The notes under the pieces: model-generated
Database searches by the model: none
Told to the model about the DNA's origin: nothing
Seen by the model: the letters and a program-made list of their open reading frames with translations, nothing else
Assembly (NCBI GenBank): GCA_947471745.1
Contig: CANJKZ010000269.1
Coordinates: 620,001-684,000, forward strand
Length of the DNA: 64,000 nucleotides
Reading direction: 5' to 3'
From: Closterium sp. Naga37s-1
Taxonomy: Eukaryota; Streptophyta; Zygnematophyceae; Desmidiales; Closteriaceae
Position numbers and translations under genes: made by a program
Shown here: piece after piece, positions 21,055-32,600 of the stretch
Layout of the letters: every line of letters begins with the position of its first letter
Position numbering within the stretch: the stretch's first letter is position 1

Positions 21055-22010
21055 GCGCGCCCGTCGTCAGTACCCATCCCGTCGCCCGTAGATTTCTCGT
21101 CGCCCGTCGATTTTTCCCCTCCCGTCGCCCGTCGATTTTTCCCCTCCCGTCGCCCGTCGCCCGTTGCCCGTCTCCCGTCGACCGTAGGAACAGGACCCGC
21201 GGCCCCTTTTTCGCTAGCGGGCCCCGCGGTCCTTTCGATAGCGGGCCCCGCGGCCCTTTCGATAGCGGGCCCCGTGGTCCCGTCGTTAGTCGCACGCACG
21301 CACAGCAGCAGCCGCGCGCACGTTCAGCTCGCCACCTTAACCGTTGCCCCACCCTGAAACCGCTGCCTTACCCGCCGGCCCATCTCTTAGCCGCCGCCCC
21401 ACCTGTCACCCGCCCCCCCACGAGTTGAAGCCCGCCGCCCCACCTGACACCCGCTGCCCCACGAGCTGCCTCACCCGCCGCCCCACCAGTTAGCCTCAGC
21501 CCCACCAACTAGCCACACCTGGAAACCATAGTCTACCACCCGTACCCGCTGAACCGCACAAAACCGCACAGAACCGCACAGAACAGCACAAAATCGCACA
21601 GAATCGCATTCCACCCGTGCTAATCCCCCTGGAATCGCATAGAACCGCACTCCACCGCCCTAGACCGTTCTTCACCGCTCCCAACCGCACTGAACTGCCC
21701 TCCATCGCTCCCAACCGCATCCGACCGCACTGAACCCCTCCCACAAGCACCAGAACCGCACTCAGCCGCATTCCACCGCACTAGGCCACTTCTAGCCCCA
21801 CCTGACCGTCCAACACCGTTCCCAACCGCTCTCAACCCCATCCTCCATTCACCACCGCACTAGACTGCCATCAGTTGCACCATCAACAGTATAGGCTGCC
21901 CCCAGCGCACCAGCAGCAGCTTAGGCTGCCAGCAGTAGCACCAGCAGCAACTTAGGCTACCGCCAGCGTACCCCACCCCACCCCCCCCCCCCCCCCCCCC
22001 CCCCCCGTAC
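21055..22010 (+). repeat. GC-rich repetitive leader with poly-C run
   Basis: It contains tandem cgtcgcccgtcgatttttccc-like units (21,055-21,190), gatagcgggccccgcggccct units (21,205-21,280) and aaccgcac-type 10-14-bp repeats (21,540-21,840). A C homopolymer occupies about 21,979-22,006. All ORFs here are compositional. Confidence 0.75.
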
Positions 22011-24249
22011 TAGCTTGCCATGTTGTTATGGCGACCGCCGCAGCAACAACAGTGGTCTCAGAAGAAGCAGTGGCAGCGGCAGCAGCACAGGTGGCCGCAG
22101 CTGCAGCAGTGGCGGGTTCAGCTGCAGCGCCTGCAGCAACCTCCATAGCGGGGCCCTGACGGACCCGGCCAGTACACACACCGGTACGTGGGAGCTGCAA
22201 CTGCTATTGAGCCTTGTGTTTCCAGTCTTGGTGCGTGTGTAGTTTCCGGTCCAGGCGCCTCAGAGGTTCTTAGTGTGGGAGCTGCAGCCACCACTAGACT
22301 AGTACCAGCCTTTGTCGCTGGCTCGGGTGCGACCTCACCGACTGCACGGCTTTCCTTCACCCTAGACTCTGGAGCGTCCAGCTATTTCTTTCGCGACTGC
22401 ACCAACCTCACCCCACTGCACACTCCAGTCACTGTCGCCTTGGCTGACCCCTCAGTAGGATCTGAAGTTGCCGACAGCACCACCACTCTCCCGTGTCCAG
22501 CGGCTCCCTCTGGGTTTCTCACAGGTTACTACACCCCCTCGTTCTCTAGGAACCTGGTGGGTGTCAGTCACCTCCACGACCTCGGAGTTGTCACTACTTT
22601 CCCACTGCACGAGCATGTTGCCTCCTGCACAGTCAGTGCCACTGGGGCACCTCTGGCCACTTTCCATAGGGAGCCGGGCACTGGTCTGTACTCACTACAC
22701 ACTGGGTCCCACCACACTTGGTCAGGTCAGGTCAGGTCATGTCAGGTAGCTGCTGCGTCGTGCGACTGTCAGTCTCTCACCCACCCGTCGGTCCTCTAGC
22801 ACCACCGTCTCGGTCACCCGTCGTTCCCACGTCTCAGTAGGATGGTACGTCACCGTCTGGTCTCAGGTCTCCCAGAATCGCTAGCCCCGCTTCCTCGCCC
22901 GCCTGCGCTGCCGTGCACTCCCTGCGTCGAGGGTCGGCTGCTCGCTGCCCCTCACTCCTCCTCGTTCCCCCCCACCACGGCTACCTTACAGACCCTGCAC
23001 TTGGACGTCTGGGGCCCCTCCTCGGTCCTTGGCCCACGTGAGGAGCGCTACCTTCTGATTGTGGTGGACGACTACTCCCGCTACACCACGGTTTTCCCCT
23101 TGCGACAGAAGGCCGACGTGCCTACCGTCCTTGAGCCGTGGCTACTAGCGAGGAGTGGCGCCCAGGGCCTGTGTGGGCTCCGCCTACACTTGGACCGTGG
23201 TGGTGATTTTTCTTCTACTCGCCTCGAGATGTTCTGTCAGGGTCGGTGGATCATCCAGTCTTACACATTACCAGACTCGCCGCAGCAGAACGGGGTAGCC
23301 GAGCGACGCATCGGCTTGGCCATGGAGGTTGCCCGGACCTCCATGTGCCATGCCGGTGCCCCCCAGTTCTTGTGGCCTCAGGCAGTCCGCTACGCCGCGC
23401 ACCAGCTGAATCTGTGGCCTAGTGACGCACGGCCACAAGTGACGTCGATCTTCCTTTGGACAGGTTTCCCAGGCGTAGCAGCCGACTACCGCGTCTGCGG
23501 TTGTCTGGCTCACGTTCGCGCCCCTAGCGCGAACAAGTTGTCTGAGCGCGCCCGTGCCTGCGTCTTTCTTGGCTTCCCACTCGACGCCTCAGGCTAGGTG
23601 TTCTACGACCCAGTCACCCACCAGTTCTTTGCCTTTCAGGACGTCACTTTCGACGAGTCGGTCAGTTACTACAAGAGTCGCCCCCACCGAGGTTCTGAGG
23701 CCTTTTCCCCCCCGCTGTTCCTCACCCTTGAGCCCCCCCCTGTCGCCTCGGTAGTCTCACCCCCTTCGCGTCCTGCCCCGTCATGTGTGTCGCACGTCAC
23801 TTCGCAGTCTTCCCCCCCGCAGCGTCCAGTCCCTGTCGTGTCTGGGGGTGCAGGAGGTGCAGTTGCGGAGGGTGAGGGTACTGGGGCTGCTGGAGCCCGT
23901 CGTGCCAGCTCTGGGGGTGCAAGGGGTGTGAGAGTGGAGACCACTCCTGAGAAGGGCACGGCTGTCTCGACTCAGCGGCCTCGCCCCGCCTCACCCCCTG
24001 GCTTCCCGTCTCTTCTGCAGTTCTCTCCTCCTTCGCCTCCGCGGCCGGTCGCTGCGGAGCCTGGGGGTATTCCTGTAGGAGGCACTGGAGTCCCTGGGGG
24101 TGTTGTCGGTGGAGGTTCTGGTTCTGGGGGTGCTGGAGCCGGAGACACGAGCACTGCGACGCCTACGCCGCGCACTGTACGTTTCCTGACCCGAGTGCAA
24201 CGTTTAGACAGGTTGGAGAGGGAGGAGCGGGAGCGGTTTGAGAGGGCAC

Positions 24250-24455
24250 GGTAGCAGCAGCAGCAGCAGTCTCGGTCGGTGCGTCAGGAGAGAGTAGAGG
24301 AGGAGTCACAGCAGCAGCAACAGCAGCAGTCTCAGTCGGAGCGTCAGGAGAGAGTAGAGGAGGAGTCACGGCAGCAGCAGCAGCAGCAGTCTCAGTCGGA
24401 GCGTCAGGAGAGAGTAGAGGAGGAGTCACGGCAGCAGCAGCAGCAGTCTCAGTTC
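24250..24455 (+). repeat. 60-bp coding tandem repeat (Gln-rich / RQERVEEES)
   Basis: About 3.5 tandem units of 60 bp each contain a CAG-rich run and a conserved SERQERVEEES-type segment. They lie in the linker before RT of the 20.8-25.9 kb copia. The peptide is strongly charged and heptad-like, suggesting a helical or coiled-coil linker. The other copies in this window do not show it. Confidence 0.75.
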
Positions 24456-25792
24456 GTCCGTCCTCTGCCGACCCGTCGCTGTTCATCTGCCGTGGCTCGA
24501 CCCCGTTCTTTGTTTTGGTTTACGTTGACGACCTGGTCTTTGCCACTCCCGACCGACGTGCACTAGCCTCCGTGAAGGAGGAAATGCTGAGGAGACACAC
24601 TTGCACTGACCTTGGTGAGCTGCAGCGCTACTTTGGCCTGCAGATCACCATGGACAGGGCAGCTCGCACCATTACGCTGACGCATTCGCATATGGTTGAG
24701 CAGATCCTCACGCGGTTTCGCTTCCCGTTCTCCAAGGTACAGCCCACCCCTCTTGCTGTGGATCATGGGCTCACGACTCCACCTTTGGACGAGCCATTTG
24801 AGTCCAGCGGTCCATATCCTGAGCTGGTAGGTTGTCTCATGTACCTGATGACCTGTACTCGCCCTGACCTAGCTTACCCTCTTAGCGTCCTTGCGCGCTT
24901 TGTTGCGCCTGGGAGACTCCGACCTTCCCACTGGTACGCTGCTAAGAGGGTGGCGAAGTATGTGGCAAGTACATCTAGCATGGGACTTGTCCTTACAGGG
25001 AAGCAGCCAGTTACACTTACAGGTTACTCGGACTCGTCGTGGGCCGACGACGCAGAGTCGCTACAGTCTACACAGGGTTACTGCTTCAGTCTTGGGACCG
25101 TATCTGTTTCGTGGAGGTCGACGCGGGCGTCGTTCGTCTCTAGTTCCAGCTGTAAGGCAGAGGTGTACGCTGCGGCCATGGCCGCCCAGGAGCTTCGCTG
25201 GTTGTCTTTCCTCCTCTCCGACCTTGGCGAGCGGCCTCGCTCTCCCCCAGTCTTGTTCGCCAACAACAGGTCTGCTGTCCTGTTGTGCGAGGAGCCCCGA
25301 CTGGTTGGGAAGGCAAAGCACATCCAGCTTCGTTTCTTCCTTCTCCATGAGTTTCAGCAGCGTGGCCAGGCCCGCGTGGTATGTGTTGTCTCTGAGGCCA
25401 ACACTGCAGATATCTTCACCGAGGCGTTGCCGCCTTGTGCCCACCTGCACTTCTGCACCCAGCTAGGCCTTGTGTCTACAGGCCCTCACTTGCTTGCGTA
25501 GAGATTCTTTGTCTTGTACCCTTGTATCTCTTCCTATATATATCTATATCGATGCATGTGGACTGGCCTTGTGGCCCCTTGTTTGCCCTCAGACTGTGTG
25601 GTGACGTTGTGATCCACTCTAAGTTGCATCCCTTGCTTGATTCTTGTTGTTGCAGACCGGTCTTGTGACCTTTCCTTGCTCTTGCTGACTGGTCCTATGA
25701 CCCTTGCTCTCATATTGTGTGGTGACTTCGTGATCCACCCTGAGATATGTGTTGCTTTCCGCAGGACTACCGTCACCTAGACTATGGGGGTG

Positions 25793-25919
25793 TGTCAATC
25801 TATAATGATATAGTTTGTATTGTTCTAGTCTAGGTGCATTTACTTTGTCCTAGGTTTAGGGTTAGGGCTGACTTATATCTTGCTTGTTTGTTCATTTGCT
25901 AGTCATTCATTCTCATATC
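25793..25919 (+). repeat. 3' LTR of the 20.8-25.9 kb copia
   Basis: It begins TGTCAATCTATAATG after the polypurine tract and matches the 5' LTR with about four substitutions. It ends at CATATC or CATATCA; the last base overlaps the target duplication. Confidence 0.8.
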
Positions 25920-25924
25920 AGCCA

Positions 25925-28900
25925 CCCGTTACTAGCCGTAGCGCCCTTGCTGCCAGTTGGCCACCCGTTTTTTTTTTTTTTTGTGTCGGCCGTTAGCCGC
26001 CCGTTCGCTACCCGTTAGCTGCCGGTTCACTGCCCATTGCCTGTAGCGCCCTAGGCCGCCTCCGTCACCTAGCGTGCCCCGTCACCCCGTCCTCGAGCGC
26101 GCCGCGTTGCCCCATCCCCTAGCGCGCCCCGTCACACCGTCCCCAAACACGCCCCGCTGCCCCGTCGCCTAGCGCGCCACGCTACCTCGTTGCCTCATGC
26201 CCTGCGGCCCATCATCGCGCCCTCTACAAGCCATGCCACCACCCACCCTCCCTCCCCCCCCCCTACAGACCTGCGCTGTCGCGTTGTCCTCCAGCTAGCC
26301 CGCCCCGCCGCCTTGTTGCCCTTGAAGCGCGCCAGCAACCGCAGGCGCGTGCCAGCAGCAACAGTGTGAGCGCCAGTAGCAACAGCACACTGCTCCCCAC
26401 TGGCATGAGCAGCTAGAGCAGAGCTCTAGCAACAGCTAGCCCCCACAGCGGCTAGAGCCAGTAGCAGCTAGGCAGTCGCCAACTAGCACTAGCAGTACCT
26501 AGGCAGCCGCCAGCAAGCGCCACCAGCAGCCTAGGCCACCACCAGCAGCGCCAGCAGTAGCATAGGCCACCGCCAGAAGTGCCAGCAGCAGCATAGGCCA
26601 CCCTTCACTGCCCTCCAGCCGCCCGTTGCTGCCCTTAGCCGAATTTGCTACCCTTGGCCGCCCATTTGCCGCCCTGGTTTCTCTCTAGCCACCCTTAGCC
26701 ACCATCTAGCCGCCCTCAGCTGCCATTTGTCGCCCTTTGCTGCCCCTTGCAGACCGTCCTACCTACTGCCCATGCCATCCCGGATAAACTGCCATGCCGA
26801 CATGGCGACAGCAGCAGCAGCCGCAGCAACAACAGCAGTGGTGGCTGCAGCAGCAGCAGCTACTGGTTCAGCAGAAGCTCCCGCAGCAACCTTAGCAGCC
26901 CCCCAGTGCAGTGGGGTTCTGTCGGACCCTGCCAGTACGTTCTTCTGACCAGTCCTTGCTGCGGCTTCATCTGCAGGCGTGCTCACTCTTCTGAGCAGTG
27001 CTTTGGTTGCCTCCGTGACCTCTACCACCAGCATTACAACCTCCACATTGTTGCCCCGAATTGGGCTTCACTGCTCCATTCGGGTCACAAGGTGTTTACT
27101 ATGGATATGTCTGCTGTGCATGCTGCTTTGTTATATGACCCTGTTATCTCGATGACTCTAGTGCTGTTCGATCTTATATTTCTTGAGTGCCAAGGCTGGA
27201 ATTTGTAGCTATTCCTAGCGTAGGATCTTGTATAGTTGGTAGCCCAGATGCGACCTTTGATGCGGCATCCCTCTCCTTTCACGCTTGACTCTAGCGTGTC
27301 GCAGTGCTTCTTCCACGACCACCCAGGTTTCTTGCCGCTTCCTCGACCGGTCCTAGTCGCCTTGGCCGACCCCTCCTTAGGTCCAGACATTGCTCGTCCA
27401 CAGCACTACGCTCCCGTGTCCATCGGTTCCCTCGGGGTCCCTCACATATCCCCTGTTCTCCAGGAACTTGGTGGGTGTCACTCACCTTCAAGACCTCGGT
27501 GTCACCACCATATTTAGGGCGCAAGAGCGTGTTGCCACCTGCACACACGATGCCACAGGGGATCCTTTGGCCTCGCCGTGCGCCATGCTCGGGTCTCTAC
27601 ACCCTACGTACTTGGTCTTCCCAGGTAGCTGGATCAGGTCATGTAGTTGTGTCCTGCTCGTGCCAGTCGCTCACCTACCCGTAGCTGGGACCATGGGCCT
27701 CTTAGTGGATAGTAGCCATGAATGCAGAGATAACATTATGGAGGTCCACAAGCACTTTCGTCGATGCAGTTCCCCCTCCTGGGGCGAAGATTGTCGATGG
27801 CATATGGTTCTTAATGACACCTGGATCGTCGCCCGTCTTCAAGACGCGTTACGTGGAGAGGGGCATTAGCCAGCGTGAGGGGGGTAGACTTTTTTTACAC
27901 CTTCTCCCCCACCCCGAAGATGACCACTGTTCAGGTGTTATTGCACGCCGCGCCACAGCGTGACTACTAGCTGCGCTCACTTGACTTCTCCACTCTCTTT
28001 CTCCAGGGCAGCCTACACGAGCGGATCTTGCCCCACCATCCACCTTTGGCGGCCCGCCTATAGTCTACGCTATGCTTCAAGGGAGTAGCGCGACACGCCT
28101 CGCACTACTCTCGTTGCTCTCAGTTTTGTCAAGTCCTCTGCTGACCCTTCTCTCTTTGTTGACACGGGCACGACGCCGTTCTTCATTCTTGTCTACATCG
28201 ACGACTTGGTCTTTGCTACTGCAGATAGGGTTGCACTGGCTTCAGGTAAGGATGCGATGCTAAAGAGACACACTTGTACTGACCTTGGTGAGCTGCGTCG
28301 CTATCTTGGCTTGCATGTCACCAAGGACAGAGCAGCCGCACCATAACTCAGACTCACTCACACATGGTGTAGTATATCTTTCATCGGTTCGGACTTCAGT
28401 TCTCCTCCGCACAGCCCACTCCTGTGGCTGTTGGTCACATGCTCTCGGCTCGTGTTCCTAACCAATCGATTGAGCACAGTTTTCACTACGCAGAGCTGGT
28501 GGGGTGCCTCATGTACCTGATGACGTGCACTTGTCCAGACCAAGCCTATCCACTCAGCATCTTGGCTCGCTATGTTGCGACTAGGAGACCCCATTTTGCC
28601 TACTAGACGACCGCTAAGAGGGTAGTGAGGAACCTGGCGAGCACATCAGGTATGGTTCTTGTGCTTGGTGGGCGATGTCCAGTAAGACTCACAAAACACA
28701 ACGAATCCTCGTAGGTAGGCGACTCTGAGACTTACAAGTCTTCTTAGGGCTATTGCTTCAGCCTTGACGCATGAGCTGTCTCGTGGAGGTCTACTCGCTA
28801 GTCGTCAATTGCCTCGTTCAGTGCTATGGTTGTAGGAGCTCCGTTGGTTGATGTTCTTGCTCACTGACTTAGGTGAGCCGCCCAGCTCTGCCCTGGTCCT

Positions 28901-29272
28901 GTTTGCTGGGCCATGATCCTATTGTGTAAGGAGCCTAGGCTGGAGGATAGGGTTAAACATATTTGAACTCTTGGACTGGCCATGTGGCCATTTGTCTTAG
29001 TGAGTGGAGTAGTAGTGCCATCCTGAGTTGCATCACATATTATGTTATGAATTGCTGACTAGTCTTGTATCTACTTGCCTCTCTGGTTGGACTCGTAGTG
29101 CCGCCCTGATTTGCTTCTCACTTGCCAAGCACTGTCCGCCCCTTACCTAGCATAGGGGGTGTGTCAAAGTGTACTTCAAGGTGTACACTCTGGTAGGCCA
29201 GGTAACATTTGGGGTTGGACATTCTAGGATTAGGTATTTGCACCTATGCATGACATTCGTTCATCACTTTAC
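25925..29272 (+). mobile_element. Old copia interior and 3' LTR, many breaks
   Basis: This continues the leader interrupted at 20,779: GC-rich DNA to about 26,750 with agcagcgcc-type repeats. A gag start (ATGGCGACAGCAGC near 26,803), a protease/pre-integrase remnant (27.2-27.7 kb), an RT remnant (DDLVFATADRVAL near 28,200) and an RNase H remnant (28.5-28.95 kb) follow. Polypurine ATAGGGGGTG leads to an LTR at 29,162. That LTR resembles the one at 18,471, not the one at 20,585, so the interior and the 3' LTR may belong to different elements. It is heavily broken and old. Confidence 0.7.
29162..29272 (+). repeat. 3' LTR interrupted by the young copia
   Basis: It begins TGTCAAAGTGTACTT after the polypurine tract. 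It ends at the target duplication TTTAC where the young element is inserted; the last few bases probably continue at 36,578. Confidence 0.7.
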
Positions 29273-29407
29273 TGAGAAAAGTAGAACGAGGATGGATGAA
29301 CTATGAATGAAGTGAGTACATATAGGAAACCCTAATTGGGTTGTACCCCCTATGGGATACCCCACTATAGCCTACACAACAGCATAAGCTATATATATGT
29401 TCTGACA
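29273..29407 (-). repeat. 3' LTR of the young copia
   Basis: It is 135 bp; on the minus strand it runs from TGTCAGAACATATATATAGC to TTTTCTCA. It appears identical to 36,438-36,572. Confidence 0.95.
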
Positions 29408-29613
29408 CACCCCCATAGGCAAAGTGGGGGAGAACAAGGGGTCACAAGACCAGTCAAGCAAAGCAGAGCAAGCTCAGGGTGGATCACAAAGTCACCACAC
29501 AGTCCGAGCACAAAGACAGGGCAACAGGGCCAGTTCACAGGCAGGAGTACACATATATATATAGAGCTAGACAAGCAAGAGCAGGTATATATATGTGACA
29601 GTACAAGCAAGGG

Positions 29614-32600
29614 TCAAGAAGAGAGCAAGTGAGGCAAGACAGGTACAAGACCCAGCTGGGTGCAGAAGCGCTGATGGTCACAAGGCGCAAGTGCCTTGGT
29701 GAACACATCAGCAGTGTTGGCCTCAGAGGCCACGTACGCAAGTCGCAACTGACCACGCTGCTGCAGCTCACGAGCAAGAAAGTAACGGAGAGCAATGTGC
29801 TTCGTTCTGTGCTCCAAGCGCTGCTCTCGACACAAGGCCAGCATGGCCTTGTTGTCTACGTACAACACTGGAGGAGAACGAGGCGGCTCTCCAAGGTCAG
29901 TCAGCAGGTAGGTGAGCCAGCGAAGCTCCTGTGCAGCCATGGCCCCGGCGTAGATCTCAGCCTCACAACTGGAGCTGAGAACAGAGGACGAGCGAGTAGC
30001 CCGCCACGAGACAGAGCCGGAACCAAGACTGAAGGTGTAACCCTGCGACGACCGCTGTGTAGCCTGGTCGTCTGCCCAAGAAGCGTCCGCGTGCCCAGTG
30101 AGGACCACTGGACTCCGCCCTCCAAGCACTAGCCCCATGCCCGACGTACTGCACAAGTAGCGCAACACCCTCTTCGCTGCAGCCATGTGCTCTGGTCGGT
30201 GTCTCCCAGGAGCAACATAGCGTGAAAGAATGCTAAGAGGGTATGCAAGGTCAGGTCGTGTGCAGGTCATCAGGTACATGAGGCAGCCAACAAGCTCTGG
30301 GTACGGGCCACTCGACTCTACGGACTCATCCGAAGGCAGAGCTGAGAGCGAGTGGCGAGTAGACAGAGGAGTGGCCTGAGGCGAGGAGTACGTGAAGCCG
30401 AAGCGCTGAAGGACCTGCTGCACCATGTGTGACTGAGTCAAGGTAATGGTGCGGCGTGCTCTGTCCCGAGTGATCTGCAAGCCAAGGTAGCTGCGCAGTT
30501 CACCCAGGTCTGTGCACGTGTGTCTCTTCTGCAGCTCGGACTTCACGTAGGCTAGTCCAGCAGTGTCAGCTGTGGCAAAGACCAAGTCGTCGACGTACAC
30601 GAGGACGTAGAACGGCGGCAAAGAAGTGTCGGTGCGCAGAAACAACGACGGGTCAGCAGTAGAGGGAGCAAACCCAAGAGCCGCAAGCGTAGTCCTCAGT
30701 GTGTCGTGCCACTCACGCGGTGCCTGGCGGAGACCGTAGACTGGCCGTCGGAGGCTCCACTGGGTGCCAGGAGGAAAAGTCCCAGTGAAGCCAGGTGGAC
30801 GGCGCAGCCAGATCTCCTCGTGCAGGCTACCCTGCAGGAAAGCAGTACTGAAGTCAAGAGAGTGGAGCTCGTAGTCGCGCTGAGCGGCTATGTGCAGCAG
30901 CACCCGAAGAGTGGTCATCTTCGGGGTGGGAGAGAAGGTCTGAAAGTAGTCAACTCCCTGCCGCTGACTGAAGCCACGAGCGACGTACCGCGCCTTGAAG
31001 ACAGGTGGAGAGCCCGGCGGCCGCTTCACCCTGAAGATCCACATGCCACTGACGATGTTCGCCCCAGGAGGGGGAACCGCGTCAACGTAGGTGCCTGTGG
31101 ACTTCCAGGACGCCATCTCTGCATCCATAGCTGCCTGCCACTGAGAGGAGTAGGGACCCTCTACGGCCTCCGCGTAAGAGCGCGGAGTCGGGATGTCTAG
31201 TGCATCCGGGTCTCCCTCAGGGGCAAGTAGTACGGACGCGAGATGAGGTGAAGCAGCAGCCAGACACCGGAACTCCTCCTGCCTGTCCTCAAGGACGTCC
31301 GTGCCAAGAGCACACTCACCCCCGACGGACGGAGAACAGACAGACGCAGACTCAGCAACAAGACCGGCAGCGTAGTCTAGACGACAGCGAGCAGCAAAGT
31401 CGACGAGCTCAGCAACAAGCGCAGACGCAGCAGTGGACTCAAAAGAGGGGTCAGTGACGACAGTAGCAAGGAGACGTGTGACAGCAGGACTGGCAGCACG
31501 AAGAGAGTCCGACTCCGGGTCAGGAAGAGCAGGAAGAGAGGACTCAGGAGGAGAAGGCAAAGGGGCACGCAGAGGAGCAGTGGACGGACGCAGAGACATC
31601 CGGTGCGTGCCAGGGACAGGAGGAGGACGCTGACGCGAACCACGACCACTAGTGCGAGCAGCACGGACAGGCGACGCAGGGCGAGACGCAGGCTCACGAC
31701 GCTCAGCAAGACCTCCAGTAGGACCAGTGTAGGGAGAAGGAGCGGGCAGTGGGGAGGCCGGCTGTAACTGTAACTGTGACAGGACAGGCTGTGGACACTC
31801 TAAGGGAGGAGGAGGACCAGTAGAAGGCGGGAGACCAAGAACCTGCTGAAGGAGCGGAACGAAGTACGGTCTAGGCCGCGCGGAGACTCCAGACACAGCA
31901 GGGACAGCACCAGTACCCCCAGCGGCAGCACCAGCGCCAGTAGCACCTCCAGCTCCAGGACCTCCAGCAGCACCAGTAGCACCCCCAGCAGGACCGCCTC
32001 CAGGACCGACAGCAGTAGCCTCAGCGCCAACGCCCTCAGCAGCTCCAGCTCCAGCACCTCCGGGACCCGCGGCACCAGCACCCTCAGCAGCCGAAGAACC
32101 TCCAGCTCCAGCAGCACGCCTCCAGCGCCGGGCAAACCACTCGCGCAGCTCCTGTGGAGAGAGGGGCTCCCGCCGAGGCGAAGCACCCGGAGAACCGCCA
32201 GGTCCCGCACCGCCAGACGCCACAAGGGGAGGTCCAGTGGCCGCAGGCTCCGCAGCTCCAGGCTCAGCACCTCCAGACGCAGCACCCCCTGGCTCAGCAC
32301 CCCCAGTAGCAGCACCCCACGGCTCAGCACCCCCAGACTCCTCACCCCCAGGCTCAGCACCCCCAGTCGCAGCACCCCCAGGCTCAGCACCCCCAGACTC
32401 AGCACCCCCAGGCTCAGCACCCGCAGCAGGACCAGAGTCACCAGCAACCTCGACCGGCTCGACTGCGTCTACCTGGGACACACCTGAAGGGGCAGGACCC
32501 TGAGGGGGAAGGGGGTCTACCGGGGGGGGACCTGGCACAAGGAAGTGCGGTGGCGGGGGGAGGGAAGGAGTGCGGTAGGGGAAGAGGCGGTAGAAGGGGA

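Larger units (their letters stand above)
20780..25919 (+). mobile_element. Ty1/copia element between LTRs, gag mostly lost, TSD AGCCA
   Basis: LTRs at 20,780-20,912 and 25,793-25,919 differ at about four aligned sites plus a short length change at the end. AGCCA at 20,775-20,779 and 25,920-25,924 is the likely target duplication. Inside are PBS TGGTATCGGAGC, a GC-rich leader and a remnant at the gag start near 22,036. The protease region (LDSGASSYFF) lies near 22,370, HHCC/integrase (TLQTLHLDVWGP, DSPQQNGVAERR) at 22.8-23.6 kb, and then a Gly/Ala linker. RT (VYVDDLVFA near 24,520; the front of RT is missing) and RNase H (SSCKAEVYAAAMA) extend to 25,501. Polypurine ATGGGGGTG precedes the 3' LTR. 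It is broken by large gag and RT losses and several smaller changes. It inserted into the leader of the copia that starts at 20,585. Confidence 0.88.
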
